Origin: Hyphococcus formosus
Lineage (GTDB): Bacteria > Pseudomonadota > Alphaproteobacteria > Caulobacterales > Parvularculaceae
Assembly (NCBI RefSeq): GCF_046736345.1
Contig: NZ_CP157210.1
Location: 2,108,001 to 2,172,000 of the forward strand
Direction: 5' to 3'
DNA: 64,000 nucleotides
Positions 60,753 through 64,000 of this stretch are shown piece by piece. The notes under the pieces were generated by a model, which had not been told where the DNA came from, searched no databases, and saw nothing but the letters and a program-made list of their open reading frames with translations. Within the stretch, counting starts at the first letter, position 1, and the number at the start of each line of letters is the position of its first letter. The position numbers were made by a program, and so were the translations under genes.

Positions 60753-61910
60753 TTAGGCGCTTAATCGTCCAATCAGACGGCGCATGAATTTTGTACCCTC
60801 GCGCACTTGCTCAAGGGTGATGAATTCATTTGCCTGATGTGCCTGATCAATCGATCCCGGCCCGCAAATAACGACAGATAATCCGGCTTCCTGAAACTGC
60901 CCGGCTTCTGCCGCATAGCCAACGACGTCAGTGCTGTTATGTCCTGTGATCGCTTTGGCTATATCTGCCGCCATATTATCTGCCTGCGGTGCAAGCGACG
61001 GCGCATTGGTCATTTGTTCGATTTCTACGCGGCAGCCCGATGCTTTGGTTCGCATCTCGGCTTCGACACCGCGCGCATATTCGGTGAACTCTTCGATGAT
61101 GTCTTCGCGGGAATCGCCCGGTACAACGCGCATATCCCATTCAAAATAGGCTTCACCGGCCATGATATTAAGTTGCGTCCCGCCATGAACGACATTGACT
61201 GTCATGGTAGAATAGGGCGGATCAAACGGTGAATTTTCATCTGCGCGTGCGGCCCTGACGGCGCGCATTTCCGCAACTTTATTGATGAGCTTGGCCGCAG
61301 CCTCCACCGCAGAAACGCCGCGATCTGTCTGACTGGAATGGGTCGTGTAACCGGTGACTTTTACGCGGAAAGACGCAATCCCTTTGTGACCATCGATCAC
61401 TTTCATACTGGTCGGCTCGCCGACGATCACAGCATCGGGTTTTGGTAATTTCTCAACGATCTCTGAAATCATACGCGGCGCACCGAGGCATCCGATCTCT
61501 TCGTCATAAGAGAGCGCAAAAATAATTGGGCGTTTGAGATTGGCCGACAACATCTCAGGCACCAATGACAAACCAATCGCGGAAAATGTTTTCATATCCG
61601 CAACGCCCCGGCCATAAAGCCGGTCGTCTTTTTCGATCACCTGAAAAGGATCGCTATCCCAATCTTGTCCGGCGACGGGTACAACATCCGTATGCCCGGA
61701 TAAGACAACCCCGCCCGGCACCTTTGGCCCGACCAGCGCATAAAGATTTGCTTTCGTGCCGTCGTCATTTGCAACACGAAACGTCTCAACGCCGTGATCA
61801 TGAAGATAGGCTTCGACGTCTTCGATCAAGGCGAGATTCGATACCGACGACGTTGTGTCGAAGGCAACAAGGCGGGAGATCCAGTCTAATTGGTCTTTAA
61901 TGTCATTCAT
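60753..61910 (-). CDS. argE: Acetylornithine deacetylase (ArgE/M20 family)
   Basis: From ATG 61910 the protein has 385 residues. Metal-site motifs are GGVVLSGHTDVVPVAGQDW, DDRLYGRGVADMKTFSA (RGVADMK), YDEEIGCLGAPRM, and a late QAHQANEFITL. ArgE removes acetyl from N-acetylornithine during arginine synthesis. The M20 family is broad, but length and these blocks fit the ArgE branch best. Longer in-frame start at 61976 (GTG) has no ribosome-binding site. No other arginine gene is adjacent. Confidence 0.87.
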   Translation of the reverse strand: MNDIKDQLDWISRLVAFDTTSSVSNLALIEDVEAYLHDHGVETFRVANDDGTKANLYALVGPKVPGGVVLSGHTDVVPVAGQDWDSDPFQVIEKDDRLYGRGVADMKTFSAIGLSLVPEMLSANLKRPIIFALSYDEEIGCLGAPRMISEIVEKLPKPDAVIVGEPTSMKVIDGHKGIASFRVKVTGYTTHSSQTDRGVSAVEAAAKLINKVAEMRAVRAARADENSPFDPPYSTMTVNVVHGGTQLNIMAGEAYFEWDMRVVPGDSREDIIEEFTEYARGVEAEMRTKASGCRVEIEQMTNAPSLAPQADNMAADIAKAITGHNSTDVVGYAAEAGQFQEAGLSVVICGPGSIDQAHQANEFITLEQVREGTKFMRRLIGRLSA

Positions 61911-62105
61911 GCGGATGACACTGCGCAGGAAACCGCCGCAAGGCAAGATGTCATGCGGTAGCACGCGAATTTTCACATGAATTTGATGAGGTATATCGCG
62001 GGATTAGCGGCTTTGGGCATTGGCGGCCCGCTTGCCAGGCCAAGCCTTAAACGGTGTGGATACCCCGACACAAAAGGCCGGGGCATCAACAACACACAAC
62101 AGTAA

Positions 62106-62531
62106 TTAAGCGGCTTTCCGGCGCTTAATCGTTCTGCGTTTTGCGACAGTTTTCTTGGCTGTCTTTTTCGCAGCAGTCTTTTTAGCAGTGGTTTTTTTCG
62201 CTGTTTTTTTCGCCGCTTTTTTAGCAGCAGGTTTTCTGACGACTTTAAGTTTCGTCTTCGCCGCAGTTTTACGCTTAGCAGGAGCCTTACGTTTCGCAGG
62301 CGCTTTTTTCGCAGTTGTTTTCTTTGCAGTGGTTTTTTTCGCTGCGGTCTTTTTAGCGGCCGTTTTTCTTGTCGCTTTTTTCGCCGCAGGTTTTGCTTTG
62401 GCTTTTACCGCTTTCTTTTTCGCTGCTGGCTTCGCTTTCGCGTTTACAGCTTTTTTCTTCGCGGCTGGTTTGGCTTTTGCCGTCTTCCGTTTTGCGGCGG
62501 TCTTCGCCGTCTTTTTCTTTGCTTTCAACAT
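62106..62531 (-). CDS. Histone H1-like Lys/Ala/Pro-rich DNA-binding protein
   Basis: From ATG 62531 (GGGGA upstream) the protein has 141 residues and consists nearly entirely of Lys, Ala, Thr and Pro. Repeats such as AKPAAKKKAV (three times near the start) and KKTAAKKT/KKTTAKK follow throughout, ending in VAKRRTIKRRKAA. Such proteins (AlgP/HctB/H1-like) bind DNA or nucleoid and often vary in repeat number between strains. Repeats make assembly or slippage errors possible. A longer frame to 62618 adds non-basic residues and is unlikely. Confidence 0.82.
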   Translation of the reverse strand: MLKAKKKTAKTAAKRKTAKAKPAAKKKAVNAKAKPAAKKKAVKAKAKPAAKKATRKTAAKKTAAKKTTAKKTTAKKAPAKRKAPAKRKTAAKTKLKVVRKPAAKKAAKKTAKKTTAKKTAAKKTAKKTVAKRRTIKRRKAA

Positions 62532-62684
62532 TGAGATAGTCCCCGTAAAACGCTGACCAAACGTCAGCACAATTTCCCCATATCTTGATGCGTGTAAACG
62601 AACAATAAAAAAACACAAAATTTCTTGACACGAAAATGGCTCATCTCACTACGGATTGTCCGCATCCGCATCGCGCACAAACAA

Positions 62685-62715
62685 CAAAAAACCCTCGCGA
62701 CATGATCGCGAGGGT
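62685..62715 (-). terminator. Rho-independent terminator of the FKBP gene
   Basis: A perfect 10-bp stem, ACCCTCGCGA (62691-62700) with TCGCGAGGGT (62706-62715), has a five-base loop. On the minus strand it is followed by a T-run of about six. It lies 27 bases after the FKBP stop codon. Confidence 0.93.
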
Positions 62716-62742
62716 TCAAAATTTCGATTGTCGAAATCGGTT

Positions 62743-63702
62743 TTATTTTACCGAGATCAATTCAACCTCGAATACGAGTGCTTCATTCGGACCAATTGGC
62801 CCGCCGGGTGTTCCCATTTCGCCATAGGCGAGCGCAGGCGGAATAAAGAAGCGATATTTGTCGCCTTCATTCATCAATTGAACCCCTTCGGTCCAGCCGG
62901 GAATGACGCGGTTAAGCGGAAATTCGATTGTTTCGCCGCGTGCATAAGACGAGTCAAACTCGGTGCCGTTGAGCAATGTGCCTTGGTAATGTACTTCAAC
63001 CGTATCGGCTGCTTCAGGGCTTTTGCCGTCTTTATTGCCTTCGGTGATAACTTGATATTGCAAACCAGAGTCGGTTGTTTGCACGCCGTCTTTTTTGGCG
63101 TTCTCTTCGAGAAACTGTTTTGCGATTTCGAGATTACGTTCTGGGTTATGCACTTTAATTAGCTCCACATCAAAAATTAGTGCTTCATTTGGACCAATTG
63201 GTCCGCCGGGTGTTCCGTTTTCGCCATAGGCGAGCGCAGGCGGAATAAAGAACCTGTACCGGTCACCCTCGCTCATGAGTTGAACCCCTTCCGTCCAACC
63301 GGGGATGACCTGATTAAGTGGGAATTGCGCAGCCGCACCGCGCGCCCGAGACGAGTCAAACTCAGTGCCGTCTTTCAGCGTGCCCACATAATGAACAACA
63401 ACGAGGTCTGTTGATACGGGCGAATGGCCATCCTCGGGCCCTTCTTCGAGAACCATAAATTGAAGCCCGCTGTCGGTAACATTTACATCGTCACGCGCTG
63501 CATTCTCCGCCAGGAATTCCTCTGCCGCGGCAAGGTTCTCTGCTGCAAGCTTTGCGTGATCCGCTTTTCGCTCAGCATCGGTCTTTGCTTCATCGGCAAG
63601 TTCAATCGCGTTATCGATGGACTCTGCGTTGTCATCTGACTTACCGCACGAAGCGATCGTCAACGCCGCCGCACCCGCGGCGATCAACCAAACCTTGCTC
63701 AC
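62743..63702 (-). CDS. Lipoprotein with two tandem FKBP-type peptidyl-prolyl isomerase domains
   Basis: From GTG 63702 (AAAGGAG seven bases before) the protein has 319 residues. The signal ends in a lipobox ALTIASC (Cys near residue 19). Two FKBP domains follow, each with VHYxGTLxxGTEFDSSxARG, VIPGWTEGVQLM and YRFFIPPALAYGExGTPGGPIGPNEAL. A helical linker separates the N-terminus (about residues 25-65) from domain 1. Proline isomerases of this kind fold proteins in the periplasm. The two domains are nearly alike at DNA level in long stretches, suggesting recent duplication or gene conversion. Confidence 0.92.
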   Translation of the reverse strand: MSKVWLIAAGAAALTIASCGKSDDNAESIDNAIELADEAKTDAERKADHAKLAAENLAAAEEFLAENAARDDVNVTDSGLQFMVLEEGPEDGHSPVSTDLVVVHYVGTLKDGTEFDSSRARGAAAQFPLNQVIPGWTEGVQLMSEGDRYRFFIPPALAYGENGTPGGPIGPNEALIFDVELIKVHNPERNLEIAKQFLEENAKKDGVQTTDSGLQYQVITEGNKDGKSPEAADTVEVHYQGTLLNGTEFDSSYARGETIEFPLNRVIPGWTEGVQLMNEGDKYRFFIPPALAYGEMGTPGGPIGPNEALVFEVELISVK

Positions 63703-63820
63703 ACAGCTACTCCTTTTATTGAGTGTGATATTCAATTTGCGCGCACCCTAGCCTAATGCTGGCGATCAAGAAAACCGTCGGGCGCAATCTTACGTACCGA
63801 TGGCGTTAAATCTCGGTCAT

Positions 63821-64000
63821 TTATGCGGATAATCGCACATAGACATAAAGGCCATAAATCCCGGCCCAAACCGCCGCCAGCCCATAAGGGACCAGCCGCG
63901 CAAGCCCCAATCGGCGGGCGACCGCAACGCCGATGGCCGTCAATCCAATCGCCAGCATGAACCGCGCAAGCCGCGCACCAAACGCTGCGAGGGCAAAAAA
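63821..64000 (-). CDS. C-terminal part of a membrane protein, cut by the window edge
   Basis: The last 59 codons of a minus-strand gene end at TAA (63821-63823). The text is hydrophobic, with at least two membrane segments (MLAIGLTAIGVAVARRLGL and LVPYGLAAVWAGIYGLYVYV). I cannot name a family from this fragment. Confidence 0.5.
   Translation of the reverse strand, partial: FFALAAFGARLARFMLAIGLTAIGVAVARRLGLARLVPYGLAAVWAGIYGLYVYVRLSA

Noticed and set aside
62106..62531. Short regular repeats that might suggest a CRISPR array
   Set aside because: The repeats are in frame within a Lys/Ala-rich gene and lack unique spacers.

Overview
The window looks like chromosomal DNA of a Gram-negative alphaproteobacterium. 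The signs are a TonB-dependent receptor, Tat-exported and lipoprotein enzymes, the Kdo-activating enzyme KdsB, and many acyl-CoA enzymes of the kind that degrade steroids and other polycyclic compounds. Base composition is fairly even over most of the window. The exception is a more AT-rich patch around 52.9-53.9 kb, next to a tRNA-Ser gene. The species cannot be named from the sequence alone.

Layout. 1-6.3 kb: the 5' end of msrA, an MgtC-like membrane protein, an aspartate/aromatic aminotransferase with a clear terminator, and an AraC regulator facing a three-gene set (DUF1772 membrane protein, exported metallo-beta-lactamase-fold hydrolase, membrane-anchored serine hydrolase). 6.4-20.7 kb: a protein made of two TetR repressors, an SDR/thiolase pair, a phosphotransferase-fold protein, a TonB receptor, a two-subunit molybdenum hydroxylase with a DapA-like protein, a FadR-type regulator, an amidohydrolase and an SDR. 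20.7-37.3 kb: an MFS transporter diverges from a long catabolic run. Its first part (22.5-30.9 kb) contains genes I recognise as the steroid C/D-ring opening enzymes ipdA, ipdB, ipdC and echA20, with a paired acyl-CoA dehydrogenase and a CoA ligase. A convergent GntR/FadR regulator separates this from a second run: enoyl-CoA hydratase, cysteine-less thiolase (Ltp-like), DUF35 partner, PaaK-like ligase, a 58-residue protein and two SDRs. 37.5-47.5 kb: flavin reductase, PQQ dehydrogenase, PLP aminotransferase, then a sulfotransferase and a one-module NRPS (C-A-T-TE) on the minus strand. 47.7-51.2 kb: a minus-strand group of ECF sigma factor, FolE2, Tat-exported ferritin-like protein, c-type cytochrome and CPBP protease. 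51.5-54.1 kb: an accessory patch with hypothetical genes, a transposase remnant and tRNA-Ser. 54.2-64 kb: housekeeping genes (TerC, KdsB, VanZ-like, GalE, phosphatase, methyltransferase, MAPEG, ArgE-type deacetylase, H1-like basic protein, double-FKBP lipoprotein).

How it fits together. The central 30 kb reads as a carbon-source module for a steroid-like or polycyclic substrate. A TonB receptor and an MFS carrier could move it, oxidoreductases and CoA ligases activate it, acyl-CoA dehydrogenases, hydratases and thiolase or aldolase shorten it, and IpdC, EchA20 and IpdAB open the last rings. An 18-bp palindromic motif present only once upstream of the TonB receptor and once upstream of the second FadR-type regulator suggests that these distant genes share a repressor. 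The most unusual groupings are the sigma factor/FolE2/ferritin-like/cytochrome set, the NRPS/sulfotransferase pair, and the DapA-like protein that lacks the catalytic Tyr and Lys.
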